Shown here one piece after another: positions 8,901-17,847 of a stretch of 33,250 bases of DNA (its first letter is position 1; each line of letters starts with the position of its first letter). A program made the translations under genes and the position numbers. The stretch spans positions 1-33,250 of the forward strand of contig JAPOIF010000003.1 of NCBI GenBank assembly GCA_029979085.1, read 5' to 3'. Under the pieces are notes generated by a model. It had not been told where the DNA came from. It worked only from the letters and a program-made list of their open reading frames with translations, and did not search any database. This DNA comes from Methanobacteriota archaeon (GTDB lineage Archaea; Thermoplasmatota; Poseidoniia; Poseidoniales; Poseidoniaceae).

Positions 8901-11900
8901 CCAATGACCGAGTGGGGTATTGCGAACGTGTGCCCATTGTTTGAGGGTTCATTCACACTCCAAGCACGCTCAGGCTCTCAACAAACGGACGTACATCTGG
9001 CGGCAGGTTTGCTTTCATCGGTTCCAGCCCATTCAACCAGATACATCACCATCGAGAACACCTGTCCGACCTTTGAACCCATTTCAGCTGATCCTTCGAA
9101 CGAATGGGGATGGGGCTATGCCATTTACAACATCTCCACATCGCAGCCAACCGAACTTGTAGCCTACGATGTCTTTGCCTTACCAAAGCAGGAGAAACTC
9201 AAGTTTGGACTTGATGAATCGCTCCTCAATCAAGCCCTCAATGCATCTTACACTGGAGATGACAGAGCCTTGCTCGATCTTCCATTCCGTGTTCAAACCG
9301 AGCATGGAAGTGTACGCGTCGATCTTGAAGTTGAAAGCCAACCGGACATGGTTGATTCCGTCATCGATGCACCGAGTTCCCGGTGGTTACCGAACACATT
9401 ACGAAGCATTACAACTTATCACGAACGTGTGATACCAACGCATCCTACGATGGAAGCACCCGCTTTGGAACGCATCTCGCTTTCCATCGGTTCAAGCGAT
9501 GATGCATCATCGATTCGCATCAGTGCTGAAGTCGATCGTCTTGATTCAACACCTCGCTTTATCCAAACTGCAGGAGCAGGTTATGCAACGCTCCAACCAA
9601 CCTCCAATGCAACATGTTTGCAGAGCGAGTGTACAGTCACGTGGTTGTTCAAGAGTACGTGGTTGAACGACGACATCGATGACCTGCATTGGTTCATCTC
9701 ATCCATTGATGAAAACGGTTTGGAAATGGGGCCACTGATCTACTCGGACAATACGCCATACAACGATGTCGAGAACGATTTGGAAGCGTTCAACGTTGTT
9801 GCTTACGATCATCGCGGTCGGCCATTGCACGATTGGACGAACCCGTTATGGCCACTGCACGTGAATCCAGGAACATCGTTTACTGTGGATGGACAAGTAC
9901 GATACCAAGGAATTGCAGATGCATGGGTTGGCGAAGACGATGCCGAGGTAACGGTCGAACTTCATGCCATACCGCCATTGAATCCGAATGGCCCGGATAC
10001 GTGGGATGGAGACCCCATTGTTTGGTCGCTCTCCAACGCTTCAACCGTTGACAGTGAAGGGCGATTCTCCATTGCCTTGTCGATACCTGAAGATGAAGAC
10101 CTGCCAAGCAACACGCGCTTGGAAGCTCGTATCCTTCTCACTCGATGTGGCCCTTCTGGCCTCTCCTTGACGTCATCGCTCGACCAAACGGCACAATCGA
10201 CGTTCTTCGAAATGATGTACGATAAGATTCCGCCCGATGTGATTGGACTGGAAATCCTCGATCCAAGTGGCTTGCAACCCGCTGACAACCACGTATGGCT
10301 TCCGGATCGAGACGTTCCTTTGCGATTGTATGTTGAGGATGCAGAAGGATTGGAAACACCTCTGATGATTTACACATGGTCTGAACATCAAGATGATGCC
10401 AACGGAAATGGCATCATGGAAGAAAGCGAATATCAGACCATGACGGCCAACGTCAATCGAGGTGCAGTGCAGGCCGAGGTCGATTTACCGTTGGTCGACG
10501 TTGACGGCATTCTTGCTCCAGGAGCCTCGCAAGGTCGCCTGAGCATCGTTGTTGTCGGAGATGACCTTGCAGGGAACCCCTTGCAATCTGGTGGTTCGTT
10601 CGGAGAAGCAAACGACGCGGCAACCATTCTGGTTCAACCACGGCAAGCAACGCTTCTCGATATGAACCAGATCGCATTGGATTTCATCAATGGAACCCTG
10701 TTCCCAGGTCAAGAACATCACTTCCAGTTTGACCTCATCGATGGAAATGGTCTCGAAAGTCTTGATTCAATCAACATTGGTTTGATGAACTCATTGCATG
10801 ATGATTGTTGGATCGATTATGCTCCACGCTTCCATGAAATTACAGCAGATGTGACATGTTTTGTTGCACCACCGACCATTACTGCGACCAAGGATGACTT
10901 GACCATGCGCTATTCCATCGATGTAGCGTTCCAACTGCGTTGGGATACGATGCATCAATGGAGCGATACTGCGTTTACACCATCGATCAAGGTCATCGAT
11001 GAGGCGCAAGATGTTGGTTTAGGAGGCACCTATTTGACGGCAGCAAACTGGTCAACTCACACCCGCCTCGAAGTGCGTATCGACGCTGTGGCAGACCGTG
11101 TCGCTCCATTTGGGCTTCTCGAAGACGGACTGCTGACATTACACCCTGATGATTTCGCTGACATTGATGTCATCGTTGTTCATCATGAAACCGAGCAACG
11201 TGCCTTCAACATCCCATTTGATACGCGCATGCATTACAACATCTCATCCTTCGGTATTCGACATCTCGTCACTCCGGAATTCGTTGATAGCCAAGGCTTG
11301 AGTCGCCACCGCTTGGTCGTGAATCAGAGCACGCTACCTCAGGGCGAAGGTGAGCTCAGGATCGAAATGACTGGAACGGTGTTTGACGTTGAAAATCACA
11401 TCACTGTTGAGTTGTTGCTTGATTCACAGGCACCAACCGTTTCGCTTGAACCAGGTGTTTTCGCAAATTTGGATTCGTTGCACATTAACGAGATTCCAGT
11501 TCAAATTTCAATTCAGGATGATTTCGGGGTTCCCAAAGAAGGCGTTCAATTGCACTGGTGCTTTGTTCGTGGCGGTATCGTTGTTCCCAATTCGCTTACC
11601 TCCATTCCGATGACACATGAAGGGACTACGGGCAACATTGCGTCCTTTTCGACGACCTTGGACATTGAATCTCAAGGTGTTGCGTTTGAGAAGAGCGACC
11701 GACTCAGCGTTTGGTTCTCACATACCGATCGTGCAGGAAACGTCCTTTCTGGTCAAGGAACCGAATTGATGCCTTTGGATGTCTACATCGTTTGGATGGC
11801 CTATGAGCCAACGCCAATGTCGGTTGAAGCGACACCATACAGGCCGGTCCTTGGTGAAATCATTACCATTGAATTCACCTTGGAAAACCTTGGATTCCTC

Positions 11901-12299
11901 AACGGTTCCACCGATATCGTTCTCATGGATGCAAATGGTTTGGTGCTTGACAATGCGACCTTCTTCCTTGAGGCGGACGAACAGAAAAGCGTGACTTGGT
12001 CGGTTGAAGCGTGGGATACGGGACGTCTAGGCATGGTGATTCAACTGGATGATGACCCCTTGTTGATTCCAGTTCCACTTGCTGATGTGATGGCTGAAGA
12101 TGTGGATGGGAAATCTTCGAATTCAGAATTAGGACTCAATATCCTTCTCGTTCTTCTTGCTGCTGGAGCCGTTGTCGCTTCGATCATGATGCGACGACAA
12201 CGCATCCAATCGCTCTACGATGAGTACGAAGAGTTCGAGGAAGATGACCTTCCACCACCTCGCCCGTCCGATTTGGATGATGCTGACCAAGAGGAATAG
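5979..12299 (+). CDS. Giant secreted, C-terminally anchored surface protein
   Basis: A 2106-residue envelope protein. It starts with GTG behind the strong Shine-Dalgarno GAGGTGA. An N-terminal signal peptide (about 1-28, hydrophobic core VFLVLLLVLVAP) is followed by more than 2000 extracellular residues, one membrane helix (about 2053-2072, NILLVLLAAGAVVASIMM), a basic stop-transfer RRQR and a short acidic tail. At least two MAM/choice-of-anchor-like jelly-roll modules are visible, about 120-295 and 505-690. Each begins with a DFE/SFE...P-GW element and ends in RDGWFIDN or RDGWYIDD; a related GWEGIMIDD occurs at about 440. An EF-hand-like loop (DDANGNGIMEESE, about 1471) and Ig/CARDB-like beta domains fill the C-terminal half. 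N-glycosylation sequons are abundant. No protease or hydrolase active site was recognised. A role in cell-surface coating or attachment to particles is plausible, not shown. Confidence 0.88.
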   Translation: MNQPKKHVSAVFLVLLLVLVAPSTYVQSRTVTYGPVTFQPATNETTVDANISSIQVPANHSITSGFVSVEPVWETVEENGTYFGANLPNAWANGTHNLTSSLAHGGQLSLATDSSVGSLTDFEATKMVPTGWLTMGQDGEAWGVQNLSSLQTGPSPRDGNHSLAYLTTIENASGCIISPHYQTPEFISNMSLTFDHWRSLASDDAAWVEYTLDNQSSWQQLVPNGGYSDSVTANHHSMAQSLTSIWSGDDEQWTTSRFELDQLANIATSETMRFRLCIAIGASTNQRDGWFIDNVTWHNQGDQPGTWFHGNLAGDYAPNADGTLIMPIDFSGLTNPIELEVRSNWDIEGGNNDGLTIWYSMDLGVTWVLLTPLPGLPGNGVIYQGIFYQDESFGWLPMFYPVPATASSHANASSALLKFNVQTDAIVNHGGGAPANGWEGIMIDDVQLHSGANTANHVIRVLNNFTTQPTYQNGSVDGWLDNVSAPNQWQWVSTMGVNGPETDVDSFEDAHMMPEGWAIENFRGVGWTHGLLGNTTLGPSQWHSGQNGVGIQLNGQYAANSYAHLISPEYVLPDNVTAQLSFRHWICTEAAWDGGAVSVSTDGGLNWWYLPADPGGFHDRISTVNTNSPFYGEGLLDGSQVTGGCGSGAPRPFELKTADISNLSGQSVRLRFSFFSDQYVERDGWYIDDAGIDVSLFELEGDWVSPSITPHPVFGYGHLDGLAHEPANTSLRFSLLDSNGDIIPEYEQRILPFSVDLNPVEHPSVNIVVHMASDNPYLTPTVERLGLGVVQSFGRYHQKYNSEMSDFEVLQDGFLQATIGTTVDFVVSPGCVYDAVTFHQYGGNLSLYSFSFTQSSSQYFQGSPSVKIDQYNVNGEKELYAPWSFTLSSGEAFRSLVLEPRCIVPPQGPHVTVGQNQLVAIDWPPTGDDSNYGVQLQFDSLVNGTNIIDATQDGQLYVNTSASTTYQFRHLIALPMTEWGIANVCPLFEGSFTLQARSGSQQTDVHLAAGLLSSVPAHSTRYITIENTCPTFEPISADPSNEWGWGYAIYNISTSQPTELVAYDVFALPKQEKLKFGLDESLLNQALNASYTGDDRALLDLPFRVQTEHGSVRVDLEVESQPDMVDSVIDAPSSRWLPNTLRSITTYHERVIPTHPTMEAPALERISLSIGSSDDASSIRISAEVDRLDSTPRFIQTAGAGYATLQPTSNATCLQSECTVTWLFKSTWLNDDIDDLHWFISSIDENGLEMGPLIYSDNTPYNDVENDLEAFNVVAYDHRGRPLHDWTNPLWPLHVNPGTSFTVDGQVRYQGIADAWVGEDDAEVTVELHAIPPLNPNGPDTWDGDPIVWSLSNASTVDSEGRFSIALSIPEDEDLPSNTRLEARILLTRCGPSGLSLTSSLDQTAQSTFFEMMYDKIPPDVIGLEILDPSGLQPADNHVWLPDRDVPLRLYVEDAEGLETPLMIYTWSEHQDDANGNGIMEESEYQTMTANVNRGAVQAEVDLPLVDVDGILAPGASQGRLSIVVVGDDLAGNPLQSGGSFGEANDAATILVQPRQATLLDMNQIALDFINGTLFPGQEHHFQFDLIDGNGLESLDSINIGLMNSLHDDCWIDYAPRFHEITADVTCFVAPPTITATKDDLTMRYSIDVAFQLRWDTMHQWSDTAFTPSIKVIDEAQDVGLGGTYLTAANWSTHTRLEVRIDAVADRVAPFGLLEDGLLTLHPDDFADIDVIVVHHETEQRAFNIPFDTRMHYNISSFGIRHLVTPEFVDSQGLSRHRLVVNQSTLPQGEGELRIEMTGTVFDVENHITVELLLDSQAPTVSLEPGVFANLDSLHINEIPVQISIQDDFGVPKEGVQLHWCFVRGGIVVPNSLTSIPMTHEGTTGNIASFSTTLDIESQGVAFEKSDRLSVWFSHTDRAGNVLSGQGTELMPLDVYIVWMAYEPTPMSVEATPYRPVLGEIITIEFTLENLGFLNGSTDIVLMDANGLVLDNATFFLEADEQKSVTWSVEAWDTGRLGMVIQLDDDPLLIPVPLADVMAEDVDGKSSNSELGLNILLVLLAAGAVVASIMMRRQRIQSLYDEYEEFEEDDLPPPRPSDLDDADQEE

Positions 12300-12331
12300 T
12301 CAAGAAGAAGACCATCGAGCGGAGCCTAAGT

Positions 12332-12416
12332 GCCGGGGTTCCCGAGCGGTCAAAGGGGGTGGACTCAAGATCCTCTGCGTAATGCTTCGCAGGTTCGAAT
12401 CCTGCCCCCGGCACCA
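12332..12416 (+). tRNA. tRNA-Leu (anticodon CAA)
   Basis: Class II tRNA with acceptor GCCGGGG (12332-12338) pairing with CCCCGGC (12406-12412), discriminator A and encoded CCA (12414-12416). The anticodon loop CTCAAGA gives CAA, reading UUG. A long variable arm (around GCGTAATGC) and T arm GCAGG-TTCGAAT-CCTGC are present. The anticodon stem has one T-T mismatch. No intron. It lies 32 bases after the giant surface gene and 5 bases before the stop of the convergent PIN gene. Confidence 0.95.
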
Positions 12417-12421
12417 CGATT

Positions 12422-14299
12422 TCACAGGTCTTCGAGTTCTTCTTGCGCATCGCTTGTTAACGATTGGAACACCAAACTTTCTGGGTATTCGATGGCGATC
12501 AATGCTCGAATGGCGTACGATTCAGCAAGATTCGCTGGAGGTTCAGCAATCTTCACTCGACCATTGGTCAGCGTAATCTTGGCACCTGGTTGAGGCGCAT
12601 CAGCTTTGGCTGGAAGCCAAATTCCAACGCTGCCTAAGGAGGGATGCTGAGCGAGGATGAGTTGTTCTTCGGACGATTCGCCAACAACATTGGAGATGTA
12701 GAGTGGGCGTTCATCGTTGAGCACCATGCTAGCATCCTGCCACTCGTTGGAAACGACCAACTCGTTGGCATCTTCCTGCCGCTTACTGATTTGTTCGACC
12801 ACATCTTCGACCTGCTTTTCTTGCTCAACCGTCTGGCGATGGATTTGGTCGAGAATTTGGCGCAGACCTTCGATTTCAATGTCATCGTCATCTTCCATTG
12901 CTCGATGTGCAAGAAGGATCAATTCACCAAGTTCCTCGCTCATCTTCTCTTCAGCAGAAACGCATTCAAGCGCCTCATCAAACAGTTCGATGGCAAAGTC
13001 TGGCCGATTCAAGGCGAGGAAGGACTCACCAAGTTCGGTGAGGGCTTGAGCAGCCATGGCGACATCATCGTGAACCATGGATTGTGCATGCTTCAAGGCA
13101 TCTTCAGCGGGCTGTTCAGCCAAATATTGAGCCATCGCTTGCACGATGTGTTGCTTGAGTTTCATTGGAACACTCAACGTCCCGAGACCAAGTGAGGATG
13201 TGGACAATCGGATGGCTTTCTCGAATTTGTTCGTTGAAAGAGCAAGTACGGCAAGGCGAGCAAGAATCCGTGCTTCAATCGTGTCATCATCAACGTGCGT
13301 GGCTTGGAACAAGGCTGTCGAAAGATGCAGATGAGAACCAACAGCATCACCTTTCATGCGCTTCATGATGGCAAGTGCCATCTCTGCACGAACCAGGATG
13401 CGGGAGTGAAATCGATGCGCAACATCGACGAGTTCACGATTCAGTGGAGCGAGATCAATGCCAGCATTTTCCAAACTATCCGCAATCATCGTTTGCGTTT
13501 CTACAATGATTTCATCGAGCGATTCCTTCGAGAGTTTCTCCTTCAATTGAGCAACATGTTGTTCCAATTCCATCATGGTTTGACAACTTGGTTTGAGAGG
13601 GAGCAGTTTCTTTCGCGTGCTTGTCTTGATGTCTTCACCGTTGACCAAACGATGCAGTTCATTGAGCAGATTGACACTCGATGCTCCATCGGATTGAACC
13701 GATGCTTTGACAGGCTTTGCAGGTGCACTGGAGAGCAAGGAATCGACCATCCACGTGATCTTCGCTTGGACGTCGTATTCGTTTCGACGACTGATGGCAT
13801 ACTGCATTTCAGCTGCACGTATTCTTCGTCCAAGTCGTCGTAATTCGGAGGCATGCTTTCCTTTTGCTTTGGTCGAGAGTCGTTCGAAGAAGGTCGAGGG
13901 AGGACACACTTCACCTGCAAGTTGATGTTCTTCAGTTGCTTTAGCCATTTTGAAGTCGTCCGTGACAAGAACCACATGATGACCATCTCGTTGCATGTCA
14001 TGCGCCAAGACCATGAGAGAAAGATCCACATCTTGTGGAGATGCACGTTCACCGATTTTTGCTCCCAAACCACGGATTTGGTCATCGGATACTTCATGGG
14101 TGGTCAAGAGCGGTTTGATGTGATTCAAGAGGTTGGGTTTTTGCTTCCATCGCTGGTAGCGAACGTTCTGGATTTCACCGTGGACGCCCTTGGTGACATG
14201 CATTGTTTTCAAGGCTGATTTGAGATCGTTGAGAATGGTTGTCGAAGCCATACCGCCCATGTGAATGAAACAATTTGAATCGACCACGTAGGTGACCAT
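12422..14299 (-). CDS. PIN-domain nuclease fused to TPR-like helical repeats
   Basis: A 625-residue protein. Residues 1-125 fit a PIN nuclease fold, a Mg2+-dependent RNA-cleaving domain, with the acidic set in the expected order: D7 (VVDSN), E42 (HGEI), D90/D92 (SPQDVDLS) and D114/D115 (LVTDDF). A charged helical linker (about 130-290) leads into TPR-like helix pairs (about 295-490; alternating Ala/Leu/Phe helices such as ALTELGESFLALNRPDFAIE). A beta-rich C-terminal segment (about 530-600) ends in an acidic tail. The long TPR part suggests a protein partner, unlike the small PIN toxins of VapBC modules, and no antitoxin-like gene adjoins it. A role in RNA processing or ribosome quality control is possible but not shown. 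It follows the HAD gene by 22 bases on the same strand and is probably cotranscribed. Confidence 0.7.
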   Translation of the reverse strand: MVTYVVDSNCFIHMGGMASTTILNDLKSALKTMHVTKGVHGEIQNVRYQRWKQKPNLLNHIKPLLTTHEVSDDQIRGLGAKIGERASPQDVDLSLMVLAHDMQRDGHHVVLVTDDFKMAKATEEHQLAGEVCPPSTFFERLSTKAKGKHASELRRLGRRIRAAEMQYAISRRNEYDVQAKITWMVDSLLSSAPAKPVKASVQSDGASSVNLLNELHRLVNGEDIKTSTRKKLLPLKPSCQTMMELEQHVAQLKEKLSKESLDEIIVETQTMIADSLENAGIDLAPLNRELVDVAHRFHSRILVRAEMALAIMKRMKGDAVGSHLHLSTALFQATHVDDDTIEARILARLAVLALSTNKFEKAIRLSTSSLGLGTLSVPMKLKQHIVQAMAQYLAEQPAEDALKHAQSMVHDDVAMAAQALTELGESFLALNRPDFAIELFDEALECVSAEEKMSEELGELILLAHRAMEDDDDIEIEGLRQILDQIHRQTVEQEKQVEDVVEQISKRQEDANELVVSNEWQDASMVLNDERPLYISNVVGESSEEQLILAQHPSLGSVGIWLPAKADAPQPGAKITLTNGRVKIAEPPANLAESYAIRALIAIEYPESLVFQSLTSDAQEELEDL

Positions 14300-14321
14300 G
14301 TTTCAACCACTTGAAACCAAG

Positions 14322-15056
14322 TCATAATTCTTGAGCCGAATGAACGGCAAGAATGGCATCGACCAGCGGTGCGATGGTCGCACTGTTCGGATAGGGTGAG
14401 ACGACATCGGCAGCATCCCGAACATCCGCAAACGGTGTTCCGACAGCGACAGACCAGCCCGACATCGCAAACATCGAGAGGTCGTTTGGTGCATCGCCAA
14501 CCGAAAGAAGATCCGATGCATCAAGACCCATTCGCTTCAAGATCAATTCCAATCCACTGCCCTTGGAAAGGTGTGGCTCCATCAGATGAATGGCGAAGCC
14601 TGTTCGGACGACGTCAAGGTTCGACCAATCACTTGCTTCGATGGACGACGTTACAATTTCGAGATCTTCATCGGCGAACAGACACCATTCACTTTCTCTC
14701 CAAGCATTGGTTTGAATGCCTTTGGCATCAATGTCCGAGTGCTGAGATTCGAGCCATTCTGCAGCACTTTTTGCTTCATCCCCCGAGGCTCGAACGAGAG
14801 GTTCGTCCCAGTCAGGATGCCACAAAACGCCTCCATTCTCGCAGCACATCGGTCCACTCAGGCCGATGAATCGCCACAACCCATAGGTGATTGCACGTAC
14901 ATTACCCGTCGCAAGAATAACGGGAATACCTGCATCTTCGAGCCGACGTAAAGCCTCGACGGCATGCATATCCAGACGCTTGTTCTCGTCGGTCAATGTA
15001 CCATCGATGTCGAAAGCGACGACACGAGGACACCATCCGGGTCGAAGCCACTCCAT
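14322..15056 (-). CDS. HAD-superfamily phosphoglycolate phosphatase (archaeal type)
   Basis: Predicted phosphatase of the HAD subfamily that includes the archaeal phosphoglycolate phosphatase TA0175, which removes 2-phosphoglycolate. All motifs are present in 244 residues: motif I DIDGTLTD (nucleophile D16, acid/base D18), motif II LATGN (T50), motif III Lys at about K165 (HLSKGSG) and motif IV GDAPND (D188, D192). The C2-type cap lies between motifs II and III. Length and motif spacing match the archaeal family (about 225). Sucrose-phosphate phosphatase-like or other sugar-phosphatase activity cannot be excluded from sequence alone. The ATG at 15056 is divergent from the metal ATPase, with about 55 bases between the chosen starts. 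Confidence 0.82.
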   Translation of the reverse strand: MEWLRPGWCPRVVAFDIDGTLTDENKRLDMHAVEALRRLEDAGIPVILATGNVRAITYGLWRFIGLSGPMCCENGGVLWHPDWDEPLVRASGDEAKSAAEWLESQHSDIDAKGIQTNAWRESEWCLFADEDLEIVTSSIEASDWSNLDVVRTGFAIHLMEPHLSKGSGLELILKRMGLDASDLLSVGDAPNDLSMFAMSGWSVAVGTPFADVRDAADVVSPYPNSATIAPLVDAILAVHSAQEL

Positions 15057-15111
15057 GATGCAACGACTCCTTCATGTTTCAAGAAGATTCTTACTTCGCT
15101 CAAACCATTCG

Positions 15112-17799
15112 ATGACAGCCTTAATCAAACAGGAACATGAGCAATTTCTCATGGGGGAAGGCGACGGCGACGTGTTTTATTCCCTCGAGGATGATGTCAA
15201 AGAGACTCCATCAAAGCCTGTTGAGGTTGCACCAACGCCTGTTGAGGAAGAACAACCTCTCGAGGACGTTGAAATCCTTGATGCTGAAATTGTCATGCAA
15301 GCCACAGGCGACTACAAGGTCGAATGGCCATTGGTCGGAATGGATTGTCCCGATTGTGCGAGTAAGGCTACGAAAGCGTTGAACTTGATGCCGCAAGTCT
15401 CCTCTCCGGTCGTTTCTGCAACGAGTGGTGAAGTCAAACTCTCCGTCGATTTGGAGAAAGGTGCTCTTTCTGAAGTTTCAAACGTCCTCCGCTCACTGGG
15501 TCATGCTCCCGATACTGAACACCATCATCTCAAGGGCGTGAAGGCAGCCAACGTTGCAAAACGCAACAATACAACGCTTCGTGAATTGAAGAAATTGTTC
15601 CGTCTTCAACCTGGTATCCTCGATGCGGATATCGAGAAAGACGGTCGAATCCTGTTGCAAATGGTTACGAGTGGGGATCAAGAACTGCTCAAGAAGCGAG
15701 ATGAAGCCATTGAGCAAGTGTGTGGTTCGCAGCCAAAGTACGTTGCAACGACTTCAAATCGACTCCGACCCGATCAATTCCGACTCCTTGGTGCAGCGTT
15801 TGCACTTCCACTTTTGTTGATCATCATCGTCCTTGAATTGATTGGCATCGAAGGTTGGATTCCTGCTGCGATTGCCATTCCCGGCATCATTGTATCGAGT
15901 TATCAAATGTTCAGAGAGGCGATTGCAAGTGTTGTCAATCGCCAACTTGGCTTCCAAGTTCTCACCAGTTTGGCTGTCATCGGTGCCTGTGGTTTGATGA
16001 TGTGGGAGGAAGCCCTCATCGTTGCCATCCTCGTTGCACTCACCGCTCATCTTGAGGGTGATGCGTTAATGAAAGCCAGAGAGGCTATGCAAGGAGGACT
16101 CGACCGATTACCACGGGTTGCTCGACGCGTTCCTGACAAGAAATCATTCACACCTTCTGCCATACAAATCGGAGGTGCATCTTCAATCTCGCTTCCAATG
16201 GCGCCAGCAGGTGGCCACGCCGATTCAGAACCTGAGCAAGTACCCATCGACCTTCTTTCCGTCGGAGATCTCATCGAAGTACGAAGTGGTGAACTTGTTC
16301 CAGCCGATGGTCGTATCGTTGATGGACGAGGTGCTTTGAACAAGGCGCCATTGACAGGAGAATCCGTTCCTGAGGATGTTCAGGAAGGGGACTTTGTCCA
16401 AGCGGGTCTCGTCCTTGCACGTGGCCCTGTCATCCTCAAGGTTGAAGCGGTTGGTGAGGCAACGCAGTTGTTTGAATTGATTGAAGCCGTTCATACGTTC
16501 CGAGATGAACCGCCTCGTCTCCAAGCATCCATTGAACGCTTCACAGCCATCTGGATTCCAGTTGTACTGTTTGGTGCCTTTGGCGTCTATTGGTTCATGT
16601 ACCCAGACAATTGGAAGATCATCCTCCTCCTTTGGGTGGTTGCTTGTCCTTGCGCCTTGTTGCTGGCAGCTCCGGTTCCACATGCCGCAGCCTTGGCGAA
16701 TTCAGCCCACATGGGCGCCATAGCACGTGGAGGAAACGTTCTCGAACGTTTGGCTAAAGTCAATCACGTCTTCTTGGATAAGACGGGAACGCTTACCTCA
16801 GGAAAACCATCGATTGGCAAGGTCGTGATGGCGAAGGGACGGCGACGTGAAGCCTCCGTGGCACTCGCTGCAGGTATCGAAGCACGCTCATCGCATCCGT
16901 ATGCGGAAGCACTGCGAGAGTTCGCAGAAGAACAGAAGATTCAGGCTGTTGAAGTCAAGAAAATCAAAGACGTCAACGCTGGAATTCAGGCCATGCGAAA
17001 CAAGGAGGAAGTACTCATGCTTCGCCCTGATGCACTTTCCGAGTACAAGATTGAGCTTCCTGCAGAACTGAAGAAAGAGGTTGAATTGGCTGAATCCCAA
17101 GGCCATGGCGCTTCTGTTCTTGCGAAAGGAGGAAAGTGTGTTGCCCTGTTCACCTTCGTTCACGATGATACTCGGCAAGGTGCTGATGAATTGATTCCAG
17201 AGTTGCACAAGATGGGTATTCACGTTCAGATTTTATCAGGTGATCAACAAGGTGCAGTCGACCGCTTTGCATCATCCGTTGGCCTACCAAAGACCGATGC
17301 CTTCGGCAATCAATCACCGGAAGACAAGGTTGCAGTCGTTCGTAGCCGTTCCGATATTTCGGTCACGATGATGGTTGGTGATGGATTCAATGATGCAGCG
17401 GCTTTGGCTGTTGCAGACGTTGGTGTTGCCGTCGGTTCGGGCGAATCGGTCAACGTTGAGGCTGCTGATGTATTGATTCCAGGTGATGATCCTCGTATGC
17501 TTGCGGATTTGTTGAAACTCGCTCGCCGTACAGAACGGAATTTCAAACAGAACCTCACCTTCTCAATTCTCGTAACGATCACATTGGTCTATGCCGTCAT
17601 CAATGGCTTCTACAGTGCGTTGTGGGTTGGCGTTTTGGTGCATGAAGCGTCGGTCATTTTGGTCATTCTCAACGGGGCACGGCTTGCGGAAGGAACAGGA
17701 ACGGTGACCTTGGTCAAGAACACGTTCATCGCTATGTGGGAAGCGACGATAACAGCGCTTCAGACGGGTCGAAAACAATTGAACGAAATGCGAAGTTGA
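15112..17799 (+). CDS. P1B-type heavy-metal-transporting ATPase
   Basis: Integral membrane pump that exports soft metal ions using ATP. Numbering from the chosen ATG: a heavy-metal-associated domain with GMDCPDC (Cys 79 and 82), a second HMA-like segment without Cys (about 150-205), TGES of the actuator (415-418), the metal-site motif CPC in the membrane (512-514), the phosphorylation motif DKTGT (556-560), the P1B hallmark His-Pro (595-596) and GDGFND (756-761). CPC indicates Cu or Zn/Cd-type transport. The last helix region has HEASVILVILNGARL rather than the Cu-type pattern, so a divalent ion (Zn, Cd, Co) is the better guess. About 30 Pro/Ser/Gly-rich residues (340-380) are inserted in the actuator domain. 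The frame runs upstream over the HAD gene; the start is uncertain (15055, 15058, 15112 or 15151), and 15112 would suit a leaderless transcript. The regulator gene follows after 48 bases. Confidence 0.92.
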   Translation: MTALIKQEHEQFLMGEGDGDVFYSLEDDVKETPSKPVEVAPTPVEEEQPLEDVEILDAEIVMQATGDYKVEWPLVGMDCPDCASKATKALNLMPQVSSPVVSATSGEVKLSVDLEKGALSEVSNVLRSLGHAPDTEHHHLKGVKAANVAKRNNTTLRELKKLFRLQPGILDADIEKDGRILLQMVTSGDQELLKKRDEAIEQVCGSQPKYVATTSNRLRPDQFRLLGAAFALPLLLIIIVLELIGIEGWIPAAIAIPGIIVSSYQMFREAIASVVNRQLGFQVLTSLAVIGACGLMMWEEALIVAILVALTAHLEGDALMKAREAMQGGLDRLPRVARRVPDKKSFTPSAIQIGGASSISLPMAPAGGHADSEPEQVPIDLLSVGDLIEVRSGELVPADGRIVDGRGALNKAPLTGESVPEDVQEGDFVQAGLVLARGPVILKVEAVGEATQLFELIEAVHTFRDEPPRLQASIERFTAIWIPVVLFGAFGVYWFMYPDNWKIILLLWVVACPCALLLAAPVPHAAALANSAHMGAIARGGNVLERLAKVNHVFLDKTGTLTSGKPSIGKVVMAKGRRREASVALAAGIEARSSHPYAEALREFAEEQKIQAVEVKKIKDVNAGIQAMRNKEEVLMLRPDALSEYKIELPAELKKEVELAESQGHGASVLAKGGKCVALFTFVHDDTRQGADELIPELHKMGIHVQILSGDQQGAVDRFASSVGLPKTDAFGNQSPEDKVAVVRSRSDISVTMMVGDGFNDAAALAVADVGVAVGSGESVNVEAADVLIPGDDPRMLADLLKLARRTERNFKQNLTFSILVTITLVYAVINGFYSALWVGVLVHEASVILVILNGARLAEGTGTVTLVKNTFIAMWEATITALQTGRKQLNEMRS

Positions 17800-17847
17800 G
17801 AGGATATCTTCAAACGGAAGTAGGTCTGAGTCCTAATCGGTGAGCCG

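Noticed and set aside
12332-12416. tRNA-Leu as an integration site for a mobile element
   Set aside because: No integrase, no direct repeat of the tRNA 3' end and no change in gene style on either side were seen.
14887-15111. Upstream extension of the metal ATPase frame
   Set aside because: It lies mostly antisense to the HAD phosphatase gene, is Arg/Ser-rich and is unlike any P1B N terminus.
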